Assembly (NCBI GenBank): GCA_025506515.1 | Contig: CM046452.1 | Span: 98,984,311 to 99,048,310, forward strand | Reading direction: 5' to 3' | Length of the DNA: 64,000 nucleotides | DNA from: Flaveria trinervia | Lineage: Eukaryota > Streptophyta > Magnoliopsida > Asterales > Asteraceae | Notes under the pieces: model-generated | What the model saw: only the letters and a program-made list of their open reading frames with translations | The model's database searches: none | Told to the model about the DNA's origin: nothing | Shown: piece by piece, positions 1 to 11,904 of the stretch | Numbering within the stretch: position 1 is the first letter of the stretch | How the letters are laid out: every line of letters begins with the position of its first letter | Position numbers and translations under genes: made by a program

Positions 1-334
1 TCAGGTAACAGGAACGCTTAAGCTTATGATGCACGATTAAGGAACGCACTCAGGGCATGCATCATCAAACATATTTACTTGCATTGATTATTTTGTTTTG
101 ACTTAGCACTTATAACTTTCAGTATTGTTTACATTTCATTATTCGCTTCCGCACTGTTATTCATTTCAGTTTTATGCTTCCGCACTGATGTTTATTTCTT
201 TTATGCTACTCTGATTTAAGTCAAATGTTTATTTTTAAATTCATTTAGTGTCATTTGATATGACCGTGTCTGAGATCCTAGTTTGTCACACGCCTCGTGG
301 TAAAACCCCGCACGTAGAATTTGAGGGTGTGACA
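1..334 (+). repeat. 5' LTR of element 1, 3'-terminal part
   Basis: The segment is a near-identical direct copy of 7988-8321 and ends in TGTGACA just before the primer-binding site. The start of this LTR lies upstream of the window. Confidence 0.93.
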
Positions 335-337
335 GAT

Positions 338-350
338 TGGTATCAGAGCC
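338..350 (+). other. Primer-binding site of element 1 (initiator Met tRNA)
   Basis: The sequence TGGTATCAGAGCC, three bases after the LTR end, is complementary to the 3' end of plant initiator methionine tRNA, the usual primer for minus-strand synthesis in plant gypsy elements. Confidence 0.9.
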
Positions 351-486
351 ATTGGTTATAGAGAACTAGGATTGCATTTGCATCTAGACTATAGCCTTAG
401 ACACAACACTAGCATTGCACAGACACTATTACTTGTTTACGACTTTTGGAAGTACATTTCATGGCATACTCGCACTATGTTACAGG

Positions 487-1236
487 ATGTCCACATCATC
501 ATCATCTGAACCATCGATGTCACCTATATCACCCTCGACTAGTAGAGAGACCGAGGATTCCGCTCGTCTGCCTTCAGCATCTATACCTGTTTCTTCACCC
601 CCGGAGTCTAAGAGACGCCGACTTGAGCCTACCCTTGTCGCTACGGGGCACGGGGAGCCCTTAAATGCCCATGACTCACCTAACCACCCATGATTGGGAC
701 TGGTTACCAGGATTGATTGCCCGATGGATTAGGGAGGAGAACGTGCCCTACCCTCCTACTCCTTTCACACCTGCTTCTACTCCTATCCTACCATGTATTC
801 CTCACCCGCCCGAACAATCTTTCGCCGCCTTTGTAGCTGCGATGAAACGTGAGGTACGCTATATGCATCAGACAACCGGAAGGGTTAAAACCCTGTCAGA
901 GGATCAGGCTCGGACATATAGACGCATAGAACTTCAAAAAGAAAGCTTGAATCCACTGACAAGTGCCATAATAGACTTGTTAAGGAATTTAAACAACTAG
1001 TGGCCCGTGTTAACACTTTAGAGGCTAGAGCCGTGGAATCTGAGCAACATCGTGTTCAAGCAGTAGTGAGAATTACGGAATTAGAGGCACAGGTCGAAGC
1101 TCTAGTTGCACAACAAGAAGAAGAGGAGCTCGAAGAGGAACCTGAGGAGGAACCCGAGGAAGACCCTGAGGAGGTTCCAGAAGATGATGAAGGAGATGCA
1201 GCATCAGTTATTTCTTCAGCTGGTGACGACACTTAA
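487..1236 (+). pseudogene. Extra pre-gag reading frame of element 1 (coiled coil plus acidic tail), frameshifted
   Basis: Between the PBS and gag there is a frame with protein-like composition. It starts at the ATG at 487 with a Ser/Pro-rich N-terminus and a basic KRRR cluster, moves to a second frame around 665-990 (a Trp-rich stretch followed by a Lys/Glu-rich helix), then returns to the first frame. The last part, about 970-1236, predicts a heptad coiled coil followed by a run of Glu/Pro repeats and an Asp/Glu-rich end, stopping at 1234-1236. The frame changes near 680 and 970 are one-base breaks. Standard chromoviruses encode only gag-pol, so this is an additional frame; a structural or RNA-binding accessory role is only a guess. 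No known family was recognised. Confidence 0.55.
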
Positions 1237-1478
1237 GCATTTCATTTCATTTCCTTAACCTAGGTGGGAAGGGTTGTTCCCATCCAACTGATATATATCT
1301 TGAATTTTGATCATTTGATTTGAATATATTGTACCTCTAACAATTTATTTTCATCGAAGATTATCATTTGATTATTGGTTGTTGCGGTTTTGTGAAATGC
1401 ATGATTATTTATATTGCACATTATGATGACTATATTTATATATTTTTCTCATGTTCGTATACTGTGAATTGAAGAATC

Positions 1479-2582
1479 ATGTCTGGAAGAAGACCTGGAC
1501 GCCCGAGTGGACGGGGAAACATCAACATGACTCAAGCTGAATTGGATGCCATCATCAATGAGCGTGTAGCTGACGCGCTTGTAGCTTATGAGCAGACCCG
1601 CAATCAGAACCAGAACAACCAAAATCTGAATCAAGGTCCAGCAGTCTGCACCTTCAAGATGTTTATGGACTGCAAGCCTCAGTCTTTCACTGGTTCTGAG
1701 GGTGCTGTCACATTGCTACGCTGGTTGGAGAAACTTGAGTCGGTTTTTGCCATGTGCAATTGTCCTGTGGAAACCGTGTTAAGTATGCATCTGGCACATT
1801 AGAAGGACCAGCGTTAACTTGGTGGAACTCACAAGTCCAGACATTAGGACTTGAGGCTGCTAATAACCTACCATGGGATGATTTCAAGAAGCTAATGAAG
1901 GAAGAATACTGCCCGAGGAATGAAGTCCAGAAGCTGGAAGTGAATTCTGGAATCTTAAAATGGTTGGCTCCAACATTGAGGAATATACGACTCGTTCGCA
2001 CGAGTTGGCTACTTTATGTCCTCAGATGGTAGACCCAGACTACAAAAGGATAGAGAGGTATATTGATGGGTTAGCTCCTCAGATTCAAGCTAGTGTCATA
2101 GCTGTGGAACCTGAGACTATTCAGCATGCTATCCGACTAGCTCACAGACTCACCGATCAGGCGGTGGCGCAGGGCACTCTGCCTAAACGTAGCACTACAT
2201 CTGGTTCATCTCACTACAAACGAAAATGGATAGTACAACCAGCAAGTCTTCGACCTCGAACAACCCCCAGCAACAACAAGTCAGAAAGTTTGACTCTTCC
2301 AGAAGCTCCACCAACAATAATCAGAACAACAACAACAATGGTCAGGGATCAAGTAACTATGTGGGCAAGTATCCAAAGTGCAACAAATGTAACTTTCATC
2401 ATCATGGCCAGTGTGATCGTTTTCGTTGTCAAAGGTGTGGAAGAATGGGCCATGCTGCTAAAGACTATAGGGGTGAGCTGATGACCAGGCAACAACCTTA
2501 TCAACAACGACAGGGTGAAGTGACTAGAGGCTGTTTTGAATGTGGTAAAGAGGGTCACTATAGGAAGATTGTCCACAACTGA
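1479..2582 (+). pseudogene. gag: gag of element 1, broken in several frames
   Basis: Capsid/nucleocapsid precursor that would build the virus-like particle. It begins at the ATG at 1479 with a basic Arg/Gly N-terminus. The retrotransposon gag domain follows (ALTWWNSQ-type motif near 1815-1840), then a Gln/Asn-rich linker and two zinc knuckles near 2415-2570. The frame changes near 1778, 1975 and 2230. Both CCHC knuckles have lost their last cysteine: the first ends in Tyr and the second lacks the closing Cys. RNA packaging would therefore be impaired even if the frameshifts were sequencing artefacts. Stop at 2580-2582. Confidence 0.85.
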
Positions 2583-2646
2583 AGAATGGGAACAGGGGTA
2601 ATGCTGGAAATAACAACAATGAAATGGAGCCAGAGGTCGAGCTTTC

Positions 2647-2967
2647 GTGATTGGTTCTGGCGAGGCGAGAAACGATCAAAACGTGGTTACCGGTACGTTT
2701 CCTCTGAATGACTGTTTTGCTACTGTGTTTATTGATACTGGTGCTGATAAGAGTTTTATATCTACTAAGTTTAGCAAGCTTTTAGATGTAACCTTGACTG
2801 AAATGGACGCTAGTTATACAGTAGAACTAGCTGACGGTAAAATGATCGAGGCAACTCATATTCTTAAAGGATGTAAATTAGAGCTATCAGGACACAAATT
2901 TGAGATAGACCTTATGCCTGTTACACTTGGTAGTTTTGACGTAGTCGTTGGCATGGACTGGTTCTAA
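2647..2967 (+). pseudogene. pol: Aspartic protease domain of element 1 polyprotein
   Basis: Retroviral-type aspartic protease that would cleave Gag-Pol. The active-site triad DTGA is visible near 2734-2745, followed by the flap region and the hydrophobic GMDWF end. A one-base change at about 2964 introduces a stop just after the conserved Trp, uncoupling protease from the reverse transcriptase that continues in another frame at 2986. Confidence 0.85.
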
Positions 2968-2985
2968 GAACCAAGCTGAGATATT

Positions 2986-3940
2986 TTGTCGCGAGAAGAT
3001 TGTCATGTACCACTTCCTAGTGGTGAAGTCTTATCCGTACAGGGTGAGAAAAGTGGTGTCGTTTCTGGCATCATTTCGTACATGAAAGCCCAGAAGTGCC
3101 TACGCAAAGGCCATACCGCCATCTTAGCGATGATCACCGAAAAGATCACTGAAGAAAAGAAGATCGAAGATATCCCTATCGTTCGTGACTTTCCTGAAGT
3201 ATTCCCTGAACACCTACCTGGTCTTCCACCGCATCGTCAAGTTGAGTTCCAGATTGATTTGGCGCCTGGAGCCGCACCGATAGCTAGAGCACCATACAGA
3301 TTAGCTCCGAAGGAATTACAAGAACTGTCTACTCAACTGCAAGAACTCCTGGATAAAGGATTCATCAGACCTAGTTCATCACCATGGGGAGCCCCAGTCC
3401 TGTTGTCAAGAAAAGGATGGGACTTTTCGCATGTGTATTGACTATCGTGAACTGAACAAAGTGACGGTCAAGAATCGTTATCCTCTACCTCGCATTGACG
3501 ATCTGTTTGACCAACTTCAAGGGTCGAGCTTCTATTCGAAGATAGATTTGAGATCAGGGTATCATCCACTGAGAGTCCGAGAGGAGGACATATCAAAGAC
3601 GGCATTCAGAACTCGATACGGTCATTATGAGTTTCTGGTAATGCCATTTGGTCTGACTAATGCACCAGCGGTTTTCATGGATCTCATGAACCACGTGTGC
3701 AAACCCTACCTGGACAAATTTGTCATCGTTTTTATCGATGACATCCTGATTTATTCAAGGAACAAGGGGGAACATGAGGAACACCTTCGGCTGATCTTGG
3801 AATTACTTAAACAAGAACAGTTATATGCCAAATTTTCGAAGTGTGATTTCTGGATTCGGGAAGTCCAATTTTTGGGTCATGTAGTCAATGAGAAGGGTAT
3901 ACATGTTGATCCAGCAAAGATAGAAGCTATCAAGAACTAG
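2986..3940 (+). pseudogene. pol: Reverse transcriptase domain of element 1
   Basis: Conserved RT blocks are present: FIRPSSSPWGAPV near 3361-3402, DYRELNK near 3437, the fingers motif FSKIDL in the altered form YSKIDL, MPFGLTNAPA near 3641-3667, and the catalytic FIDD form of YxDD near 3731-3742. A one-base break near 3410 separates the two halves. A TAG stop at 3938-3940 replaces a codon that is Trp in the sister element B, consistent with a G-to-A change. The frame is otherwise open from 3431 to 5257. Confidence 0.9.
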
Positions 3941-5260
3941 GCTACGCCAAAGACTCCGACGGAGGTACGACAATTTCTTGGGTTGGCTGAATATTACCAA
4001 CGATTTATCGAAGGGTTTTCGAAGATCGTCCAACCACTTACAACGTTAACACAAAAAGGCACTGCGTACAGTTGGGGTGACAAGCAGGAATCAGCATTCC
4101 AATTCTTAAAACAGAAACTCTGCACGACACCGATATTGTCTTTACCCGAGGGAACCAAAGATTTTGTGGTGTATTGCGATGCTTCTATTCAAGGTCTCGG
4201 TTGTGTGCTAATGCAACGCGAGAAGGTGATCGCATACGCTTCCCGACAGCTAAAGGTTTACGAGAAGAACTACACGACACACGACTTAGAGTTGGGAGCC
4301 GTGGTGTTTGCTCTCAAGATATGGAGACATTACTTGTACGGTACCAAGTGCACCATTTATACCGATCACAAGAGTCTTCAACATATTTTCGAGCAGAAGG
4401 AGTTGAATATTAGACAACGTCGCTGGGTCGAGTTGTTGAATGACTATGACTGTGCGATCAAGTATCATCCGGGTAGGGCTAATGTAGTAGCTGATGCCTT
4501 AAGTCGAAAGGAGACACCTAAGCCAAAGAGAGTTCGAGCATTACAACTCACCATCCACACCGGACTACCCGATAAGATACGTAATGCTCAACTTGAGGCT
4601 TTGAAGGACGAAAACCTGAAAGCAGAGTCCATGCGAGGCATGGAAAAGCAGTTAGAGGTCAAGTCTTACGGAGTTCGTTATTTCTTTGAACGAATATGGG
4701 TCCCTTTGTATGGGGACCTACGAGAGCTGGTAATGGACGAAGCTCACAAGTCACGGTATTCTATTCATCCGGGTTCAGAAAAGATGTATCTCGATCTAAA
4801 AGTCCTTTACTGGTGGCCAAACATGAAAGCTGACATTCCCGCTTATGTAAGCAGATGCTTAACCTGTTCTAAAGTTAAGGTGGAATATCAACGACCGTCT
4901 GGTTTACTACAACAACCAGAAATTCCAGTATGGAAGTGGGAGCAGATATCTATGGATTTCATCACAAAACTGCCACGAACACCCAGCGAATGCGATACCA
5001 TTTGGGTAATTGTAGATCGATTGACGAAATCGGCACACTTCCTACCAATTAGAGAGACTGATAGAATGGAGAAGTTAACTCGTATCTACCTGAGAGAAAT
5101 AGTCTCTCGGCACGGTGTGCCAATTTCTATCATCTCCGATCGTGATGCTCGATTTACCTCACATTTCTGGCAATCATTACAACGAGCATTGGGTACCCGG
5201 CTAGACATGAGTACTGCATATCATCCCCAAACGGATGGCCAGAGTGAGCGTACGATCTAG
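3941..5260 (+). pseudogene. pol: RNase H and integrase core of element 1
   Basis: This continues the RT frame. RNase H: the catalytic Asp lies in VYCDAS (near 4170), with THDLELGAVVFAL and YTDHKSL following and DALSRK closing the domain near 4490-4510. Integrase: an HHCC zinc-binding region (HPGSEKMY near 4766 and CLTC near 4855) and the DDE core (MDFITKL near 4953, SDRDARF near 5137, SERT near 5245). A TAG at 5258-5260 replaces a Gln codon directly after the catalytic Glu region. The two catalytic domains themselves look conserved, so decay is recent. Confidence 0.9.
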
Positions 5261-6022
5261 ACTTTGGAAGACATGTTACGCGCTTGCGTGATTGATTTCG
5301 GCAGTAGTTGGGAAACTCACTCACCGCTGGTTGAGTTTTCTTACAATAACAGTTATCACACGTCGGTCAAAGCTGCTCCATTTGAGGCACTGTATGGGCG
5401 TAAGTGCCAATCACCTATTTGCTAGGCGGAAGTTGGAGAAAGTCAACTTACCGGTCCTGACCTGGTGCATGAGACGACTGAGAAGATCGTACAAATCCGT
5501 AACCGCATGGCAGCAGCACGTGACCGATAGAAGAGTTATGCTGACAAACGTCGCCGACCGTTGGAATTTCAAATCGGTGACAAGGTACTTTTGAAAGTTT
5601 CACCTCGAAAGGGTGTGATTCGTTTCCGGAAACGTGGAAAATTAAGCCTAGATACGTGGGACCGTTTGAAATTGTCAAACGGGTTGGCCCGGTAGCTTAT
5701 CAGTTGAACTTAACCAGAAGAGCTTAGCGGAATACACAATGTGTTCCATGTTTCGAACCTAAGGAAATGCCTTACAGATGAAACTCTTGTTGTTCCATTA
5801 GACGAGATTCATGTGGATGAACAACTGCGTTTCTTCGAGGAACCGGGGGAAATTATGGACCGAGAGGTCAAAACCCTCAAGCATAGTCGTATTCCTATTG
5901 TCAAAGTCCGTGGAACTCAAGCGTGGACCATAGTTACCTGGGAACGCGAGGATCAAATGAAAAAGAGGTACCCACAATTATTCAAGATCAGACATCTAAT
6001 TCATAAGGTATCATTTTTTTAG
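5261..6022 (+). pseudogene. pol: Integrase C-terminus and chromodomain-like tail of element 1
   Basis: The integrase frame continues with two further in-frame TAG codons at 5423-5425 and 5528-5530. Two nearly compensating one-base indels lie near 5650 and 5712. From 5741 the frame encodes the HVSNLRKCL linker and then a chromodomain-like block with EIMDREVK, IPIVKVR and WEREDQMKKRYPQLF. In chromoviruses this tail directs integration through histone-tail recognition; that role is known for the family and not shown here. The stop is near 6020. Confidence 0.82.
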
Positions 6023-6180
6023 ATATCCTTTCTTCCAATTTCGAGATGAATGATGTCGTAACTCTCGCGAAGCCTCACATCTCTCTGCTTCTGTCTTTGA
6101 TTGGGTTCCTACGCAAGTTCTGAATCACCCTTCCATAGATGCTATTAAACCTTACGTTCTGCATTAGCCTGATTTCAAAT

Positions 6181-6214
6181 TTTCGGGACGAAAATTCTTT
6201 CAACAAGGGGATAA
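6181..6214 (+). other. Conserved palindrome and polypurine tract of element 1
   Basis: TTTCGGGACGAAA at 6181-6193 is followed 21 bases later by the LTR start. The purine stretch near 6204-6214 serves as the plus-strand primer site. The same imperfect palindrome occurs before the tracts of elements B and C. Confidence 0.75.
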
Positions 6215-8321
6215 TGTGACAACCGAGTCTTCGGGTTAGCATCGTTTTCATCGTCTAACATCCCTATGCGATTTTATAGTTAATCAATTTTATTATTATA
6301 AAAAGAATAAAGGATTGTTACTAGTATTTTACTATTTAGCTATAAACTAAATTAAACAAGATTAACATTTAGGTGCAAACTACTTAACTAGAGGGACCAT
6401 TATGTTATTCACAAGATTGGGTTATCTTTAAATAACCAACCCTAACCCTACCTCCCGAAACCCTACACAAAACTTTTGGCTTCTCCACCAAAAGATTCAA
6501 GCTTTCCTTCGACAGCCCCAACCTATCGAACTCCCCACTGCCGTCCACCGTTTCCATTGGTGACCCTCTCAAAGCATCGATATCATCTCCAACGGCTTCG
6601 ATCATCAACCGCAACAACCCGTTCGGTATGGTTCTCTTTTGTTATGTCTATTCGGTTGTTTCGCGTACGGTTTCCCTTCGTTCATGACTTGCGATCATAG
6701 TGGTGCCGGTTTCGGGACATCATGTTGTGTATGTATTCTGCATATGTATATATGAATGTGTTCTGCGTATATACACATATGTACGTGTTCTGCGTATGCA
6801 TATATATGTATGGGTAATTCTGCATATATGTATATATGTATGTGCGTTGCGTATGTATTATATATGTGTGATTCTGCGTATGTATGTATATATGTGTGAT
6901 TCTGCGTATGTATGTATATATGTGTGATTCTGCGTATATGTATGTATGTATATGCTCTGCGTATGTATATATAGATATGTGTGTATCCTGCGTATATGTA
7001 TATATGAATGGGTTCTGCGTATGAATACATATGTGGTGGCCTGGTATGTATATATATATGTGTGTATTCTGCGGTTATGCGTATATGTAGGTGTGCTGCG
7101 TAAGTATATATATATGTGTGTGTATGTGCTGCGGTGTATATATATGTCGGCTATATGTACGTATACGTGTTTGTATAGTCGTATAATGTGCACCGCTTGT
7201 ATGGGTGTTCTTGCTGCGAATGAGGTTCTGCGAAGGTGAAATATATGCCTATATATATGAAATTGTGTGCGTTCTTGTGTGTAAGAATTGTTAACCGCCG
7301 ATAGTCTTTGTGAATGTGGTCCGATTGGGTTTGTGTACATGATTCGGTTATGTTATATATATATATATATATATATGCAGCCATACGTGATGCGATTATA
7401 TATGTATATACATAATGTGTATGTTGCGTATGTATGCGTTTGATTGTTTGTGTGTGGTGTTCTTGTATGTGCATGGATGTCTCGATTGTGGGATTAGAAC
7501 GGTTGGTATCGGTTGTAGTGTGTATATATATGTGTGTTTACTGCCATGTATATGTATAGAATATGTGTGTTGTGTGGCTGTGAAAGTTCCTGCGACATGC
7601 ATAGCATGCATCATGTATATGTGCGTTTTGCATTGTCCATATGTATATATTATATATATGGTTGTGTTTATATGAATTCATGTGAGTAGTACTAATGGGT
7701 TTGACAAACCCCGCCCGGGCTAGTCGCGCTAGCTTGATTGGAGGTCAAACGGGTGCGTTATTGACCTAACATCTGTCATTGTCTGGTGAGACGTGACGGG
7801 AAGGCAACAAACATACGAACATACAAACAGTCAGCCTCGGTTCGAAACGCTAAGTAACTTGTTTATAGGCTAGCTACCTATCGATATGCTTTAGTTACTT
7901 TACCATTCAAACAGTTACAAACATTTTTACCTGTGATAAAACCTGTGAACTCACCAACTTTATGTTGACACACTTTAGCATGTTTTCTCAGGTAACAGGA
8001 ACGCTTCAGCTTATGATGCACGATTAAGGAACGCACTCAGGACATGCATCATCAAACATATTTACTTGCATTGATTATTTTGTTTTGACTTAGCACTTAT
8101 AACTTTCAGTATTGTTTACATTTTATTATTCGCTTCCGCACTGTTATTCATTTCAGTTTTATGCTTCCGCACTGATGTTTATTTCTTTTATGCTACTCTG
8201 ATTTAAGTCAAACGTTTATTTTTAAATTCATTTAGTGTCATTTGATATGACCGTGTCTGAGATCCTGGTTTGTCACACGCCTCGCGGTAAAACCCCGCAC
8301 GTGGAATTTGAGGGTGTGACA
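6215..8321 (+). repeat. 3' LTR of element 1
   Basis: The LTR starts TGTGACAACC and ends GGGTGTGACA, 2107 bp. Its last 334 bp match the partial 5' LTR at the window start. The middle contains a long TATG-rich tandem repeat. ORFs read across it on both strands are low-complexity artefacts. Confidence 0.92.
6715..7670. repeat. Degenerate tandem repeat (TTCTGCGTATGTATATATGTG type) inside the 3' LTR
   Basis: About 25-35-bp units recur with a TCTGCGTATG core followed by a variable TATATG/TG run; roughly two dozen cores are present. Units nearest 6870-6960 are the most alike. It is a minisatellite-microsatellite hybrid lying within the LTR, so it was probably carried by the element. Confidence 0.85.
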
Positions 8322-9200
8322 GTAAATTATTAAAACTTATGTCATGCCTTTCTAGTTATAGCAATGCACGTTGTGTTCATGGTTTGATGAACCGTGTGTG
8401 CAAGCCGTACTTGGAAAGCTATTTGTCATTGCCTTTATCGACAATATTCTGAATTATTGAAATTCCAATCCGATCATGAATGGCGTCTTTGTTTAACTCT
8501 TTACCCATAATTAAAAATGCATTGGTTTGTAAACTGAACATTACCCTCGAAACATCGTGTTATTTTGAATCGTTTCATCATTGATCTTGTCCTCCTGAAA
8601 CTTAAAACTCATTATTCCATTTCTCTAACGACTCTTAATGATCTTTCTAAATATTTTCCCCTCAAAACTGCACTTATCCTGAAAGTCTATTACAATGATG
8701 CTCTCATTCTCAATTGAATCCTTAATCATAACAAACATGATTCTCGTATCAATGTTAAACTAATGAAACTTTGAAGACCTCAACGAAATGGTAAACAATA
8801 ATTGATTATCTAAGAACCTTGTTAAAATTAAATGTTGAAAAGCTCTTATGAACTCTATATCCTAAAGCATCCTGAACTTATGTCTCGTATCACACTAATA
8901 CTTAGTGTTTCCCTCATAAAAAAACCTTTCTAACCGCCTTGAAGCGTTTAATATACAAGCGTTTATCAACTAAAAATTCTAGATTAATAATCTTGTTACC
9001 TTTGCCAAGGAACACATGAAATCATAAATAATGAACTTTTAACAAACTTAAGCATAGTAACACATCATAGTTAAACTCATTGAATTTAAACGCTCCAAGT
9101 GGCACTTGCAGACGTGACAAAATCCAAGTCTCCTTGTATCCTTGAAATTAGTTTACTTGTGATTAAATTTCGAGACGAAATTTCTTAAAGTAGGAGAGAC
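8322..9200 (+). pseudogene. Decayed pol 3' end and polypurine tract of older element C
   Basis: At 8341-8482 the DNA resembles the RT region around MPFG, MNRVCKPYL and the IDD motif of elements 1 and B, but with stops and small gaps. This shows where element 1 landed. The following about 680 bp is too decayed to assign. At 9168-9180 TTTCGAGACGAAA and at 9188-9200 a purine-rich tract precede a new LTR start. Most of the pol 3' half has been lost. Confidence 0.7.
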
Positions 9201-11904
9201 TGTTACATCCATCATTTTTCAAACTAAGTATTTTTATTTATCAAACCATTTAAACAAGTTATTATAATTTTATGATTTAAAGTTTTATAAATTTATGATG
9301 TTTTATCTTCATTATGAATGTAAATTATCAAACTTAAAAATATTATTGATATTCTACAAATACATGTGAAGTCTATAAAAGTTTTATAAACTAGTGATTT
9401 ATTTAGTGAAGTTTTAAATAATTTAAAAACAAGAATGTTATAAGTTTGAGGTTCAAAATGTAATTTTTGAAACTTGGTTTTAAAAGTTTGACATAAAATA
9501 ATAACCAATGAAAGTAGAGGGACCAAAAATGTAATTATTTTTAAATCACAACCCAAACCATCCCCCACCCCTCGTTGGCCCTCTTCTTTCCCGGCCAACC
9601 TCCGGCCTTCGCTCCGGTGACCACCAAAACCTCAACAAACCATCGAATTGAATGCAATCAGACCGTTCTAACCCTTAACTATCTTGATTCGAACCTGCTT
9701 CCCTATATTAATTCGATTTTAATTGATATTAAGAACATTCAACTAAGAACCGAACATCGCATTCAACTTTCGAACGGTTATGCCTCAATCACTAACACAT
9801 TTAACCAAATTAAATGAACAAAAACGCTCTGAGGATGGTTACGAATTCATACATATCACCCATTGTTGTTAACATCGTAGAACTATAATCATATTATACG
9901 CGAAACAACCGAAACCAATTCATAACTCGAACGCTTCTTCTGGGCATCTTAAATCAAAATTGTTGGAGGGCTTTTGGTTGTTACCATCATACGAAGCTTT
10001 TCAAGTGGTCAATCGAATCAAACTATCAAGAATCAGTTCTGTTTGATGTCTCCACGATCGCACGTGTTCCTGTTCTTGTTTGCTAACCAAACAAAACTAA
10101 TCCAGGTAATTAAGAGCATCTATATGCTTGGTTTTACTTGGCGAATCAAAGCCCTAACTTTAATTTCGTTAACAACTTTGAATTCGTGGTCAATTTGATC
10201 AAATTGATTTTAGGGTTCATATGGATTGGGGGTTATTTGAAAGATAATTTTTATTAATTGATTTGCAATTTAAAACAAATACTGTGCTTTAGCCCAACTG
10301 GTTACCACTCTACTCTATTGAACCGCAGGTCTTGGGTTCGAACCCAGCCTCCGACATCTTTTTTTAAAGCCAATTTATATCTTGAACTTCAAAAATTATA
10401 CTAATATGTTATTAAATCAAAGTAAAAGTTATTTTAATAACTAAAATATTTCAGAAATTATTAAATTATTTTTTTAAAGGTTTTATAAACTTATAACTCA
10501 TAAATTTAATAAACTTTTAAAGAATAAAAAGGTTATAAAAATATTATTAAGTCTTGTATAGATTTAACATATTATAGTCTAAACGTGAATTATTTCAAAA
10601 CACTTCAAACCTACATATTACAAATACTATAAATGTGTAACATATAAATGATTATTTAAATAAATATTTAAATAATTAATTATCCATCTAATCATGTTAT
10701 ATCATATTTAGTTAATATTATCTAAACTTTTATTTAAACTCTTGAAACCTATAAAACAATATATTATATTTCATTTTTGTTACTAAAATCTTATATTATA
10801 AGATTTTTATAATAATTTTAAAAAAATTCAAAACTTTATAAAATGATTTTAAATAATTTTAAAGTCATTTAAATAAGTATTTAATAAATTCCCTTTATCA
10901 AATAATTAATTATTTCTTTTCACATATTAAACTTAATTTCTATTAAATCAATAATTTAAATTGTTGAGATCTTTTTAATCATTCTTGGACTTAATTGATT
11001 TATATTATATTTATTAAACCAAAACATAAACAATTCATTATTTCATTATTTAAACCCCCAAATCCCAATTGAAACCCTAGATCATGTCCAAATGATAATT
11101 TTATTATCGAACATAATCTTGGGATCTATACGTTCAGGCAACTTGTAAAAGAAATCGTTGGAGCCTCGTCTGCATTCTTATCATCATATTATTTACATCT
11201 TGTGAGTATTTCCATACCCTTTTTTCTTATTTTCACACTTTAGGGTGAAACATGTTAACTTATACTATTGCACTTGTAAACTTATTTGAGACTTGTAAAC
11301 CTATGGCAATTCATCTGGTAAAGTTGTGGTTAGTTTAACTTTCGTGGTTACCATGTTATGGCGTTATATGTACAATCATTAACTATTGCTAGCCCAGCAA
11401 AGTCATAGATCTATAGGCCAGACAAGCCTGCTTTGGTTGATCCAAGTACACTTAGCTGATCGTATAATCTTGTAAACGTTTGAGACTTGTAAAACTTTGT
11501 CGAGGTTTGATTGTTGCATTGTTCATAACATCCCTAATCACTTTATTCACTAACTTATGACTTGAATTGCCATCTTTTATATAATCTATGTATTAAAAAC
11601 TATGGAATGCTCACCAACATTTTTATGTTGACCTTTTATTTTTAATATGTTTCAGGAATACCTCAAGTATGTGTTCTACTCTTTGAAGCTTATCACATCT
11701 AGGATTGGACCTAGAGATAAAATGGATGATCATGTTATTTGTAGCATTTGTACATGATGTATTCTTTGTTGAAACTTTTGCTTGTAATGTTACAATTGAA
11801 TCTTATGATTAATATATTTGGATTTAATAAATAGCGTTATGTGGCTGTGAAAAATCGTAACCCTCGCATCTCGACGTTTCCGCCGTCAAGGTTGGGGTGT
11901 GACA
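9201..11904 (+). repeat. Complete LTR of element C
   Basis: The LTR starts TGTTACATCC right after a polypurine tract and ends GGGGTGTGACA right before a primer-binding site, 2704 bp. Its last roughly 700 bp recur at 12853-13561, and its 3' end resembles the LTR end of minus-strand element B. A tRNA-like segment lies at about 10282-10354. Confidence 0.85.
10282..10362 (+). other. tRNA-like segment inside LTR of element C
   Basis: An A-box-like TAGCCCAACTGG (10290-10301) and a perfect B-box-like GGTTCGAACCC (10335-10345) are spaced as in a tRNA, with a short T-arm stem. A run of T follows at about 10359-10365, as at a Pol III terminator. Acceptor-stem pairing is poor, so this is not called a functional tRNA; it may be a tRNA-derived SINE remnant. 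Confidence 0.6.

Larger units (their letters stand above)
1..8321 (+). mobile_element. Ty3/gypsy chromovirus element 1 (5' end outside window)
   Basis: This is an LTR retrotransposon of the chromovirus branch. The order is LTR (partial), initiator-Met primer-binding site, an extra upstream frame, gag, protease, reverse transcriptase, RNase H, integrase, chromodomain-like tail, polypurine tract and 3' LTR. The protease-RT-RNaseH-integrase order and the C-terminal chromodomain-like segment define Ty3/gypsy chromoviruses; long LTRs and the gag type suggest the Tekay/Del lineage (inference). The last 334 bp of the 5' LTR and the matching end of the 3' LTR differ at about 7 positions by eye without indels, so insertion was fairly recent. 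Coding capacity is lost through nonsense codons and frameshifts. It is inserted into the RT region of an older related element whose remains resume at 8322. Confidence 0.93.

Noticed and set aside
6695..7675. Overlapping ORFs on both strands (Tyr/Ile/His-rich)
   Set aside because: They are translations of the TATG-rich tandem repeat inside the LTR.
10282..10362. Functional tRNA gene
   Set aside because: A and B boxes are good but acceptor halves do not pair; kept only as tRNA-like.
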